A DNA stretch of 64,000 nt from Chryseobacterium sp. ERMR1:04. Its GTDB lineage: Bacteria; Bacteroidota; Bacteroidia; Flavobacteriales; Weeksellaceae. The position numbers were made by a program, and so were the translations under genes. The notes under the pieces are model-generated. The model ran no database searches. It had not been told where the DNA came from and worked only from the letters and a program-made list of their open reading frames with translations. Shown here piece after piece: positions 28,629-37,146 of the stretch (position 1 is its first letter; every line of letters starts with the position of its first letter). The DNA lies in contig NZ_LIRF01000003.1 in assembly GCF_001297705.1 (NCBI RefSeq), forward strand, positions 1,302,001-1,366,000, written 5' to 3'.

Positions 28629-28643
28629 TCCTGTCGAGGTCAC
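28629..28643 (+). repeat. attR core: 15-bp copy of the tRNA-Arg 3' end
   Basis: Identical to 4779-4793. Here it is followed by CAACAAGC, so the sequence reads GGTCACCA. The pre-insertion tRNA gene may therefore have carried an encoded CCA end, unless this is coincidence. Confidence 0.88.
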
Positions 28644-28651
28644 CAACAAGC

Positions 28652-28689
28652 AAAATGGCTCCAATTTAATCCAAATTGAGCCATTTTTT
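28652..28689 (+). terminator. Strong terminator just outside attR
   Basis: A 15-bp stem with one bulge (AAAATGGCT then CAATTT, pairing with AAATTG then AGCCATTTT), followed by T residues. Its place directly after the tRNA 3'-end copy suggests that it terminated the tRNA-Arg transcript before the island inserted. Confidence 0.8.
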
Positions 28690-28779
28690 GTTTGTGATTC
28701 CAGAATAATCCAAATTAGGATTTTTATTGTTTTAGTAAATTTAGGTTCGAAATACCAAAAAAAAAATTAGTAAACAATA

Positions 28780-29156
28780 GGTGTGCTGGCTGGGGTCATT
28801 TTCCTTTTGATCACTGGTAATCCAATGTCTCTTGTTTCACTAATAGGATTTATCGGTTTATCACGAATCCAGTTTAAGAATTCACTCTAATTGGTAGATT
28901 TTACCAATCAACTCCGTATCGAAGGAAAAAGCATTGATGAAGCAATTCATATAGCAGGTGAAACACGTTTCCTTCCGGTTATATTAACCTCTATTACCGT
29001 AATTTGTGGATTGATTCCAATCGCAATGAATCCAAACCCTCAGATAGCACCTCTTGCCATTGTTTTGATCGGAGGGCTTATAAGTTCAACAATTCTTTCA
29101 AGAATTGTAACACCTGTATGTATAAGTTGATACCACCAAACCTAGAACAAGAATAA
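28780..29156 (+). pseudogene. RND efflux pump (AcrB/CzcA-type) C-terminal fragment
   Basis: Encodes the last membrane helices of an RND permease: VIFLLITGNPMSLVSLIGF, then LVDFTNQLRIEGKSIDEAI, then SITVICGLIPIAMNP and LIGGLISSTILSRIV. There is an in-frame TAA at about 28888 (in NSILLVDF) and a one-base deletion near 29117, after which the expected MYKLIPPNLEQE end can still be read to TAA at 29154. About 900 upstream residues are missing, so this is a relic. Confidence 0.85.
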
Positions 29157-29162
29157 AATAAG

Positions 29163-29507
29163 ATGGGAAATCTAAAAGAGTTTATGTTGATATTTAGAAT
29201 TTCAAAAAGCGAATATACAATTGTAAAAGAAAATGATGCGGTATTGCATCAGGAATGGAAAAAATACATTGCAATGATAGCAGCACAAGTTAAATTAGTC
29301 AATGTTTCAAGATTAAGTGATGAAGCGGTTGTAATAAGTGAACAATCTGTATAAAACAAAATTTTCGATGAAGATGACTTATCAATTAATGGAAATTTAA
29401 CCCTAAAATCCGAAACTATAGAAGAAGTTATTTTGATAGCAAAAAAATGTCCCATATTATTAATAGGTGGAACAGTCGAAGTGAGAAAAACAATAACAAT
29501 AAAGTAA
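29163..29507 (+). pseudogene. YCII-related protein gene with internal stop
   Basis: Starts MGNLKEFMLIFRISKSEY, the typical opening of YCII-related (YciI-like) proteins, and continues KYIAMIAAQVKLV. An in-frame TAA occurs at 29352. Reading on in the same frame restores the family's C-terminal half (ETIEEVILIAKKCPILLIGG, then TVEVRKTI) to TAA at 29507. The gene as a whole matches the family length, so the TAA is a disabling mutation. Confidence 0.75.
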
Positions 29508-29808
29508 AGAATTACATACTATTAAAACTAGCTAAATAATTACAATAAATGCTTTGAAGATATCTTCAAAGCATTTATTTCTATTTGTCAAAACATATTT
29601 ACAGAGATTCTTTTAGATGCTATAATTTCCCACAATCTAGTTGAAGTTCATGAAATTACAAGATAACAAATTCAATTAAATACCAAATAAAAATTTAGTA
29701 ACCATTCCATAATACATTACTTCAAAATTCAGTAATAATACTGAATTATTTTTACAGAAATTATATTAATATTGTTTTATTGATAAAGTATAAACTAAAC
29801 CTATTAAC
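29508..29808. other. Intergenic AT-rich stretch
   Basis: Holds the 36-bp palindrome at 29544-29579. I see no other gene, repeat or promoter with confidence. It probably contains the breakpoint at which the DUF2182 fragment was joined. Confidence 0.4.
29544..29579. terminator. Perfect 36-bp palindrome, probable terminator
   Basis: Arms of 17 bases (starting AATAAATGCTTTGAAGA) around a central TA, perfectly complementary. It follows the YCII pseudogene by 36 bases. Confidence 0.6.
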
Positions 29809-29985
29809 GCAGGTTGGGGATTGATGTTATTCCCTATGCTTTTACCTATGGGTCATAATTTAGCCATGATTTTAGTAACTATTATTATGCTAACAGAGCA
29901 TATGGAACATCCTCGAGTTCCTAAATGGGAAATTAATTTCAGACTAAAATTTTACAATTTATATTGTATAAAATGGGATTCGTAA
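29809..29985 (+). pseudogene. DUF2182 membrane protein, C-terminal fragment
   Basis: Encodes AGWGLMLFPMLLPMGHNLAM, then TIIMLTEHMEHPRVPKWEIN and a short tail. It matches the last 60 residues of the intact DUF2182 protein at 56925-57671 (AGWALMLFPMLLPQGHNFAM and SEHMEHPQVPRWRIDLRLK), with silent and conservative differences. No upstream part is found. It ends 102 bases before the cytochrome gene, so a full DUF2182 gene once preceded the cytochrome-LodA-LodB cluster. Confidence 0.88.
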
Positions 29986-30087
29986 AACAGTGTAATAATT
30001 TTTTTAATAATCCCCCTGTTTATAACTAAAGAATGTTATTGCAATTTTAAAAATATAATCAACTAAAAACTAATAATCTAAATAACC

Positions 30088-31626
30088 ATGAAATTAAAAT
30101 TTAAAAAACTGATGCTTTTGAGCATTACAACAGCTACTTTACTGGGGCTTACATCTTGTAAAAAAGAGACTTACTCTACAACTAAAACAAGCTTAGCAAG
30201 TATTTTTGAAGATTACAATAAGAATAATGAAATTAAAAATACAGTTGATACCATAGTTCTTGACAATGATCAAATGTTTGTTGACTGGTCTTGGCAAAAA
30301 TTTTTATGGTTAACGTCAAATACCGAAGATAATGTTCCTGTATTTATGAAAGAATTAAAACAGGTTAATGATTTTGGCGAAGAAATAAAAATAGATTCTT
30401 TAAAAAAGAAAGGATTACCATCTTCATACATAAAAGATGGTAAATTACCATTAATCTTAGATTTGTATCAACAAGCAGACGGAACAAAATTGAGCAGCAA
30501 GAGCAACTCTCTTGTAAGATATTCGATACATGCTAATGACGGAATATTAGAGATGTTTAATTCAGCCGATGCATCATCAATTATTAGCCAAGCAGCTGAA
30601 ATACTAAAAAATGATAGCTTAAAGCGTTCTATTCGTGAGAGTAAAAATCAATATCCAGTTGGTGCTACCGAAATTAAAATAGCTTGGATAGAAACATCTC
30701 AAGTAGTAGATTCTAGTAAAACTTTTAATATAACTGCAATTGTTAATCAACCTAATAAAAATTTCTACGAAAATTATAATAACGCTGAGCTAAAAAGAAT
30801 GTCTATGATTGGCTTTCATATATTTACAGTTACAGCAGAGCACCCTGAAGGAGTATGGTCAACTTTTGATCAACGAGATTTAGCACCAGATAGAACAAGT
30901 TTTCATGGAGACCCTGTAAATTCTAAATCAGATAAATACACATTATTCGATGGAGCCTCTGTTGGAAATACAGAAGATGGAATTATTCAAGATAGAACCA
31001 CTCTTACTCCAAAAGTTAAAAATAAAGTATTTCAATCCTATCCTGAAGGAGTTAGATATAATCAGGAATCTCAAGGAATGGACGTTATTAAAGAAGATAA
31101 AGAGTTTGCTACAATGATTAAATCTAGTAACGAATTAGCTAAAAAAGTCCTTACGAATAATAAAGTTAAAATATGGGCGAATTATAAATTAGTTGGCTCT
31201 ATATGGTCAAAAACTAATGCTCCAATTAATGAGTTGCTGGATGGAGATTTATCAAAACCATATGGTACCGGTAATGGGCAAAGTTTTGGTAGTTTAGATT
31301 TAGCAAATGTCACTATGGAAACCACATTCCAAGCAGAAGGAATGAATTGTTTTACTTGTCACTCTATGAATAATAATTTATATAGAACAAATGCATCAAA
31401 AAAAATAAATGTTAAGTCTCCTTTAATTAACTCACATTTATTTGAAAAATATACAGAATTAAAAGCAGCATTATTAGCAATTCAAGGAACAGCCAAAACT
31501 GAAATGAATAAAGGATTGAATACTAATACAATAAAATCTTATAATAATTTAGATGAAATTAATAAGTTAAAAAATAACATAAGGGAATCGTCTCGTGAAG
31601 AAGCTAGAGAATTACTTAAAAAGTAG
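30088..31626 (+). CDS. c-type cytochrome lipoprotein
   Basis: A 512-residue protein with a lipoprotein signal (lipobox LTSC, Cys24), so probably periplasmic and membrane-anchored. A single haem-attachment motif CFTCH (Cys420, Cys423, His424) lies in the last fifth. The first 400 residues have no recognised domain; they contain Trp-rich segments such as DWSWQKFLWL (about 65-74). The conserved-looking stretch METTFQAEGMNCFTCHSMNN suggests an electron-transfer tail. It is the first gene of the cluster with the LodA fusion and LodB, and is a plausible electron acceptor for one of them (inference). Confidence 0.75.
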   Translation: MKLKFKKLMLLSITTATLLGLTSCKKETYSTTKTSLASIFEDYNKNNEIKNTVDTIVLDNDQMFVDWSWQKFLWLTSNTEDNVPVFMKELKQVNDFGEEIKIDSLKKKGLPSSYIKDGKLPLILDLYQQADGTKLSSKSNSLVRYSIHANDGILEMFNSADASSIISQAAEILKNDSLKRSIRESKNQYPVGATEIKIAWIETSQVVDSSKTFNITAIVNQPNKNFYENYNNAELKRMSMIGFHIFTVTAEHPEGVWSTFDQRDLAPDRTSFHGDPVNSKSDKYTLFDGASVGNTEDGIIQDRTTLTPKVKNKVFQSYPEGVRYNQESQGMDVIKEDKEFATMIKSSNELAKKVLTNNKVKIWANYKLVGSIWSKTNAPINELLDGDLSKPYGTGNGQSFGSLDLANVTMETTFQAEGMNCFTCHSMNNNLYRTNASKKINVKSPLINSHLFEKYTELKAALLAIQGTAKTEMNKGLNTNTIKSYNNLDEINKLKNNIRESSREEARELLKK

Positions 31627-31640
31627 TTATAATACCATTA

Positions 31641-31724
31641 AAATACTGGATTGGTATTTAATTTTAAAAAAATTTACTTTAAATAAGTCAAAAAAAAGAA
31701 AGACACAAATTCGATCCAGTATTT
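31641..31724. repeat. 11-bp inverted repeat between the cytochrome and LodA-fusion genes
   Basis: AAATACTGGAT (31641-31651) and ATCCAGTATTT (31714-31724) are exact reverse complements 62 bases apart. They could form a long RNA stem or mark protein-binding half-sites; too far apart for a normal terminator. Confidence 0.4.
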
Positions 31725-31788
31725 AAGACAAAAGTAGCTCTACAAAAACCATGATGAGTTAAATAACAAATTAATTAAAACTAAAAAA

Positions 31789-34700
31789 ATGGAAAAAAAA
31801 TACATATCCGATCTTAAAGCTCAGTTCATAGATACGTACCAAAAAGTTATGATCGAAAATGGTGCAAATCCAGCACCAAGAGCCGTATTCAGAAAACAAC
31901 ATGGTGTAGTACATGGTGAATTAAGCTTAACCAATAATTTACCGGTTGAAAAATTAGTAGGTGATCTTGGTTTCTTTGGTATTAAAGATAATTTCAAGTG
32001 TGTAATGCGTTTTTCAAGTGACACAGACCCTAAAAAAACAGATGTAAAGTCTACAATCGGTTTGGGTTTAAAGATTTTTGATTTACCGAATAATGCTGAA
32101 GGGTTTGATGGACCAAATACAGATTTTATATTTCAAAATATTGATGTGTTTTTTGCTCAAAATGCACAACAAATGGTAGAATTCACGCAGATTTCCTCTT
32201 CTGGTGATATCAACCAATTAAATGAATATTATAGAGAAAACAAAGAATTGAAACGTATTTTAGACCAAATGGAAAAATACGAAGACAGTTGTTTAACCAC
32301 TGCATATTACCCTATCATACCATTCCGCTTAGGTGAAAAACATATGATAAAACTACGGCTTAAACCAGCGGTTAAAGAAAACTTCCCTGTCATTATGAAG
32401 CAGAAAGATTATCTTGCTAAAGATTTACAACAAAAATTATCTAATGATTCTTACCAATTTATTCTTGAAGGACAAATCAAAGAGCTTGATGAAAAAATAG
32501 CAGATAATTTACAACTAAAATGGGATGAAAGTTTTATTGAAATTGGTAGATTAAACCTTCCCAAACAAGATTTGAATCTGATTGGAGTGAAAGAACTTGG
32601 TAATCATATTAATTTTAATTGCTGGCGTATAAATTCATTAAATCAACCTCTGGGCAGTATTGCTGATGCGAGAAGACATGTTTACAAATATGGTGCAGAA
32701 ACGAGATACAGTGCTAATGCTTTAGAGTTCAGAGAACCTCTAGGAGAAATTTGCCCTTTTCGTGGACAAAATAAAGATGAAGAAACAGTTGACCACGAAA
32801 TTGTAAGTGCAGCAATATATCCTTCAATAGGCATTATGCGTGTAGGAAATAGTGATGAGTACTATATAGGGACACAAGTTCCGGAACCCATCATGTCAAA
32901 TGATCTTTCTTTTTATCGGGATAGAGAAGGCAAAATTAAAAGACAAGCAGCAGAATTTAGAATATATGGTCTGAATATTAAGGGAGAAGTTGTAAAAGAA
33001 CTCACCCATCCTAATAGTAAAGACAATGTTGAAATTAGCTGGTCGTGCCATTTAGCCAACCAAAAAGCAGCTTGGTATCAATTCAATCTTGCGTTAGATA
33101 TTCCGGAAGCAAATGAAGATGAATATAAATATTCATTTAAAAGAAATTCAGACATCCAAGATCGCATGAGCCTCGTTATTGATGGAGGTATAAAAAATAT
33201 AAATAGCAAATCAATCAACAATTCAGCAAAATTTAAAGGGAAATTTTTAAGAGACACAGAAGTTTATCTTGGAGAAATATTTTTCGATAAGCATTCACCA
33301 AATTCCAAAAGATTACATGTACTTGGAGGTAAAGGTATATCGAAAAGTGTTAAAAATGAAATTGCTTTAGATTTTGCAAATAATGATGGTTGGTATGATG
33401 ATACTTCTGATGGACCGGTAACAGCAACTGTAAAAGTCAATAATAAAGAAATTAATGTAAAACCGGCTTGGGTAATTTGTGCACCTCCAGATTATGCTCC
33501 TATGCAACAATCGGTAAGAACAATGTGGGATCTAATGAGGGATCTATCTGTAAGTAAACTTAATTTGCCTTCTCCAATTAGTCCTTCATTCTCTTATGAC
33601 ATATTTCCCATTTTTAAGAGAATGACAGAACTACAGTGGGTAAACAAAGGTTTTTTAACCACTTTTGGGTTCAATGGAGCTTATAATTTCAATGAAAATA
33701 CATGGATTGAAAAATTAAGAGATGGAACTATGAATAACTTAGAATTCAGAAGACAAATGTTTAATCAGTTTAGGCAGTTTGATCTTCCTGGTTCTCAATC
33801 TCCAGCTTTATGGCCTTGGTTATATGGAGATGCTACAGAAAGAATAGGAACCGGAAGCCCTAGACAGCATAGTACATTGACAGATCTACAAATCAAAATG
33901 TTGCAGCAATGGGTAGATGGTAATTTTATTGATGATTGGGATCAATATAAAACCAATTATATTAGTCCTAAACCTTTAGATGAATATCCTGTAGAAGAGC
34001 AGGCTGACTTACTTACAAGAGCTGCTTTAGATTTTTGTCTAGCAGATGCTTTCCATCCAGGCTGCGAAATGACATGGCCGGTAAGAATATCTTCTATGTA
34101 TGATTCTCCTTTCAGATTTAAATTTGATCAAGATCATCTTATTAAAGACAACCTTGATTACGGTCCTTTTATAGATCAAACGTTACTTAATAAAATAGTT
34201 AATCCTTTCGAATTTCAAGTTGCAGGCGGTATTACACGCTGGATGGCTATTCCTTGGCAAACAGATACAGCCTCTTGTAAAGATGGATACGACAGTTCAT
34301 ATGACTCTTATATTCCAACATTTTGGCCGGCAAGAGTGCCTAATGAAATTATTACTTACAAGCAATTTAAAGCGTTACAGGAAAAACAAGGAAATCCAGA
34401 AGAGCAATTAGAAATATTTAATCAACGTTTTGAGTGGTTAGAAGATCTACCTGGTAACCCTACCATTTATTCCCCATATGAAGAAATTATTAATAAAATG
34501 ATTACTCATTTTGATGCTGTAGGCACAGTGCTACCTATGAAATTAGACGAAACAATTACGAATAACGATAACACTAAAGTTCCAGATACGGTGCAAGTTG
34601 CTTTAACCAGCTCATACACTAAAATTATAAATATCATTTTAAAAGAGACCAGACAAAAGCTAATAGATAATGTCGCAAAAGATAAGGTAATTGAAATAAT

Positions 34701-34908
34701 ATCAGATAATGTATTAAATTCTTCTAAATTACAAATTGACGAAGATCTAAAAAAAGAAGCGGAGCATATATTAAATAACTCAGAAGAATTAGAAAATCTA
34801 TTGTCAAAAGTTCAACAAACAAATAAAGATTTACAAATAGAATATGTTAAACCAAATCAAAAAATAGTGACTATTCATGAAAGATTTAGAAGACGTTTTA
34901 ATGCTTAA
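31789..34908 (+). CDS. Catalase-like domain fused to LodA/GoxA-type CTQ oxidase
   Basis: A 1039-residue fusion. Residues 1-325 follow the haem-catalase fold of catalase-related proteins: distal Asn117 (QNIDVFF), proximal Tyr299 with Arg295 (DARRHVY). The catalytic distal His position (R-x-x-H in catalases) is Phe34 here (RAVFRKQHG). From about 335 the protein is LodA-like (AAIYPSIGIMRVGNS), up to about 880, with the cysteine tryptophylquinone pair Cys759 (FHPGCEMTWP) and Trp823 (IPWQTDT), 64 apart, as in LodA (65). LodA enzymes oxidise amino-acid amines, releasing H2O2. A helical 160-residue tail ends in RRRF. No signal peptide seen. Confidence 0.8.
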   Translation: MEKKYISDLKAQFIDTYQKVMIENGANPAPRAVFRKQHGVVHGELSLTNNLPVEKLVGDLGFFGIKDNFKCVMRFSSDTDPKKTDVKSTIGLGLKIFDLPNNAEGFDGPNTDFIFQNIDVFFAQNAQQMVEFTQISSSGDINQLNEYYRENKELKRILDQMEKYEDSCLTTAYYPIIPFRLGEKHMIKLRLKPAVKENFPVIMKQKDYLAKDLQQKLSNDSYQFILEGQIKELDEKIADNLQLKWDESFIEIGRLNLPKQDLNLIGVKELGNHINFNCWRINSLNQPLGSIADARRHVYKYGAETRYSANALEFREPLGEICPFRGQNKDEETVDHEIVSAAIYPSIGIMRVGNSDEYYIGTQVPEPIMSNDLSFYRDREGKIKRQAAEFRIYGLNIKGEVVKELTHPNSKDNVEISWSCHLANQKAAWYQFNLALDIPEANEDEYKYSFKRNSDIQDRMSLVIDGGIKNINSKSINNSAKFKGKFLRDTEVYLGEIFFDKHSPNSKRLHVLGGKGISKSVKNEIALDFANNDGWYDDTSDGPVTATVKVNNKEINVKPAWVICAPPDYAPMQQSVRTMWDLMRDLSVSKLNLPSPISPSFSYDIFPIFKRMTELQWVNKGFLTTFGFNGAYNFNENTWIEKLRDGTMNNLEFRRQMFNQFRQFDLPGSQSPALWPWLYGDATERIGTGSPRQHSTLTDLQIKMLQQWVDGNFIDDWDQYKTNYISPKPLDEYPVEEQADLLTRAALDFCLADAFHPGCEMTWPVRISSMYDSPFRFKFDQDHLIKDNLDYGPFIDQTLLNKIVNPFEFQVAGGITRWMAIPWQTDTASCKDGYDSSYDSYIPTFWPARVPNEIITYKQFKALQEKQGNPEEQLEIFNQRFEWLEDLPGNPTIYSPYEEIINKMITHFDAVGTVLPMKLDETITNNDNTKVPDTVQVALTSSYTKIINIILKETRQKLIDNVAKDKVIEIISDNVLNSSKLQIDEDLKKEAEHILNNSEELENLLSKVQQTNKDLQIEYVKPNQKIVTIHERFRRRFNA

Positions 34909-34910
34909 TA

Positions 34911-36032
34911 ATGAATAACGATTTCGACATTATAATTATTGGAGGAGGCATAGCAGGGTGTATCGCTGCTATGCACCTCCATTCGTTTTACAAAATTTTA
35001 GTCATTGAAAAACCAGAAAACACAAATGTTTTACATGGGGAAACTTTAGTTGCATCCAGTAGACGTATTTTTAGTGAATTAGGAATTGATATTGATGCAA
35101 TAATGCAAAATCCACGGGTTGGCAAACCTACAATTGGTATGCAATCATATTGGGGAACCCCTTATCCTATCATACAAGATAGCATACAGAATCCTGAAGG
35201 TCACGGCTGGTCCATCGATAAGAATAATTTTGTAAATGAATTACAAAAAATAACAAGTGAGCGAGGTATTAAAATCATTAGAGAAAATATTATTAGTGTT
35301 GTAGAAGAGTCTCAACAATGGGCTTTGATTACAAAGACAAAGGAGGGTTTTGAAAATAATCATCAAGCTAAATTTATCATAGATGCTTCAGGACGTAGAA
35401 GTTTGATGGCTCAAAAAATGAATAGTAAGCATCTCAAAAAAGATCAACTTATTGGGATTCATGGAAGTATACACATTCCAACTGTAAAAGAACTTTCTAC
35501 GATCTATAGTGTTGAAAATGGATGGTGGTATATTACCAAACTACCTAATAATAAACACTTGATTAGTTTCTTTACAGATTCCGATTTATGCGATAAAAAG
35601 TTGACAAAAGATGGAGAATTTTTTAAAAATTATTTTTTAGCCGAAAAAGATTTAATTAAAATTTTAGAAATTGAAGAAGAAACATTAGATTATGAATTTT
35701 TGGGTACAAAAGCATCCCATTCGTCCTATCTTAAATTGCCAGTGCAATTGAATTGGATAGCAATTGGAGATGCATGTTTAACCTTTGATCCATTATCCTC
35801 TCAAGGAATGTTTAATGCTTTAGCAATGGCTGCTCAATACTCCAAATTGATAATTAAATCGAATGTAGTTCATACCTTATCAGGAAACATTAAAAATGCA
35901 TTTATAGCAGAATACAATCGTATTGCAGAAAATATTTGGTCTCGTTATGAATATCATCATTACATCTATTACAAGATGGAAAAAAGATGGCCAAACCAAT
36001 TATTTTGGAATAGACGTCACTATCTTAAATAA
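34911..36032 (+). CDS. LodB-like FAD-dependent monooxygenase-type protein
   Basis: A 373-residue flavoprotein with the N-terminal dinucleotide motif IIIGGGIAGCIAAMHL, a central RR-rich DASGRRSLM segment and the second FAD motif AIGDACLTFDPLSSQGM, typical of tryptophan-halogenase-like and LodB proteins. LodB is required to form the cysteine tryptophylquinone of LodA after translation. The gene starts two bases after the LodA-fusion stop, which supports coupled synthesis and this role. No separate substrate-oxidising function is evident. Confidence 0.85.
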   Translation: MNNDFDIIIIGGGIAGCIAAMHLHSFYKILVIEKPENTNVLHGETLVASSRRIFSELGIDIDAIMQNPRVGKPTIGMQSYWGTPYPIIQDSIQNPEGHGWSIDKNNFVNELQKITSERGIKIIRENIISVVEESQQWALITKTKEGFENNHQAKFIIDASGRRSLMAQKMNSKHLKKDQLIGIHGSIHIPTVKELSTIYSVENGWWYITKLPNNKHLISFFTDSDLCDKKLTKDGEFFKNYFLAEKDLIKILEIEEETLDYEFLGTKASHSSYLKLPVQLNWIAIGDACLTFDPLSSQGMFNALAMAAQYSKLIIKSNVVHTLSGNIKNAFIAEYNRIAENIWSRYEYHHYIYYKMEKRWPNQLFWNRRHYLK

Positions 36033-36372
36033 GCATTATTGATGAAATTAAGTTATGGGATTTACTTAAAATTAAGGCAACAGTATACTTGAATGTAGCA
36101 GGCTTCATCTTTGTATAAATCGTATTAATTACATTCCAATTAAATATTGTCCTTCAAATCTTCATAAATGAGAGAAACCAATCGAAGTAAAATAAAGCCA
36201 AACGATTCCAATTTCGATTGTTTCAAATATTTAAAATCATCTTGCAAAAAATTCACAACTATAAAAAATTAAATTCTAAATTCGGAATTGCCAACTCTTG
36301 TTTAATTTGGCTCAAACGAATCAAATCATCAATAAAAGTGTTTGAAGATACGCTCGTCGAGGTCAATTTAAT

Positions 36373-36404
36373 AGACAACTATTTATATAGCTGTCTCTTT
36401 TTTT
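36373..36404 (+). terminator. Rho-independent terminator
   Basis: Stem AGACA/TGTCT continued by CTAT/ATAG after one mismatch, loop TTAT, then C and seven T. It directly follows the possible att-like sequence. Confidence 0.65.
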
Positions 36405-36547
36405 ACCCATAAACTACTCTTTATCATATTTTTACAATCTGAAATTTTGTATTCGATATTTTAAACGTAAAATGCTTAGTCTGTTTGAAATAAACAGTCT
36501 GACATTACATCAATAATACTCTTTGATACAATATCAATATTTTAAAC

Positions 36548-36570
36548 AAAAAAATCCCGTATTAACGGGA
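36548..36570 (-). terminator. Rho-independent terminator of the PIG-L/symporter/DUF2911 operon
   Basis: On the minus strand: stem TCCCGT/ACGGGA, loop TAAT, followed by seven T. It begins 23 bases after the DUF2911 stop. Confidence 0.9.
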
Positions 36571-36592
36571 CTTTAATTTCTTGTATTTAAAT

Positions 36593-37111
36593 CTATTTTA
36601 TATCTACAGGAACTGAGATTTTATCCCAATCCATTGTGAATCCATTATTGTTTATTTTATACACTAAAGTTTCCTGTGTTGCAGGTAAAGCTTTTGTTTT
36701 TACATCAACACGTAAAGCATCTTTAGCTTCTTCGTATTTATAAGCGCCCCATTGTTTGGGTTCTTTGTTAAAAATCGCAGTCCAGGTTCCGTTTTTTTTA
36801 GGGATCAGGAAAAAGCTATATTTACCTGCAGGCAGTGATTTACCCTGAACGGTAATATTTTTATCCGTTTCGAAAGTTGTTGCTTCATTGGCACCCGCAC
36901 GCCAAACTTTATCATAAGCTTCTAACCCACCCCAGATTTCACGCCCTTTTACAGAAGGACTGCTATACGCTATGGTAATAGTGGCATCCTTAATTTTTCC
37001 AGTAGCAGTAGCCGGAGGGCTGGCAGGTTTTTTAGTTTCCTGTGCAAAAGCATTCACTGAAATCGTCATTGCTGCAAAAAGTACGGTAGCAGATTTAATC
37101 ATTGTTTTCAT
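36593..37111 (-). CDS. DUF2911 secreted protein
   Basis: A 172-residue protein with a signal peptide ([23 protein letters not shown], cut before QETKK) and the full DUF2911 pattern: [20 protein letters not shown], then [26 protein letters not shown] and the [15 protein letters not shown] segment. DUF2911 is common and of unknown function in Bacteroidota. It ends the leftward operon, 35 bases after the symporter gene, and is followed by a good terminator. Confidence 0.9.
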   Translation of the reverse strand: MKTMIKSATVLFAAMTISVNAFAQETKKPASPPATATGKIKDATITIAYSSPSVKGREIWGGLEAYDKVWRAGANEATTFETDKNITVQGKSLPAGKYSFFLIPKKNGTWTAIFNKEPKQWGAYKYEEAKDALRVDVKTKALPATQETLVYKINNNGFTMDWDKISVPVDIK

Positions 37112-37146
37112 ACTATTTTTATTTATTTGTTTTTACTGTTGTTCGT

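Larger units (their letters stand above)
4779..28643. mobile_element. 23.9-kb integrative genomic island in tRNA-Arg
   Basis: Bounded by the perfect 15-bp repeat of the tRNA 3' end. A tyrosine integrase gene begins about 170 bases inside the right end and is read inward. TGTATCCG motif pairs lie just inside both ends. Immediately beyond the right repeat is a strong terminator that would fit the displaced downstream end of the tRNA transcript. The island carries antirestriction, candidate defence cassettes and an RHS toxin locus, but no recognisable relaxase, type IV secretion or conjugation genes. It is therefore probably a non-conjugative integrative element or a reduced one. Confidence 0.85.
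36033..36592. other. Intergenic region with possible third att-like site and gene remnant
   Basis: GTCGAGGTCA at 36356-36365 repeats ten bases of the tRNA-Arg att core and is followed within 8 bases by a terminator hairpin. On the minus strand 36260-36370 reads TSVSSNTFIDDLIRLSQIKQ and on to LEFNFL before a stop, and another frame upstream reads FLQDDFKYLKQSKLESFG, so a broken leftward gene is likely. The two readings compete: the ten-base match may simply lie within that remnant. Confidence 0.4.

Noticed and set aside
36466..36496. CTGTTT/AAACAG hairpin upstream of the DUF2911 terminator
   Set aside because: Only six base pairs and no T run; the terminator at 36548-36570 already explains the operon end.
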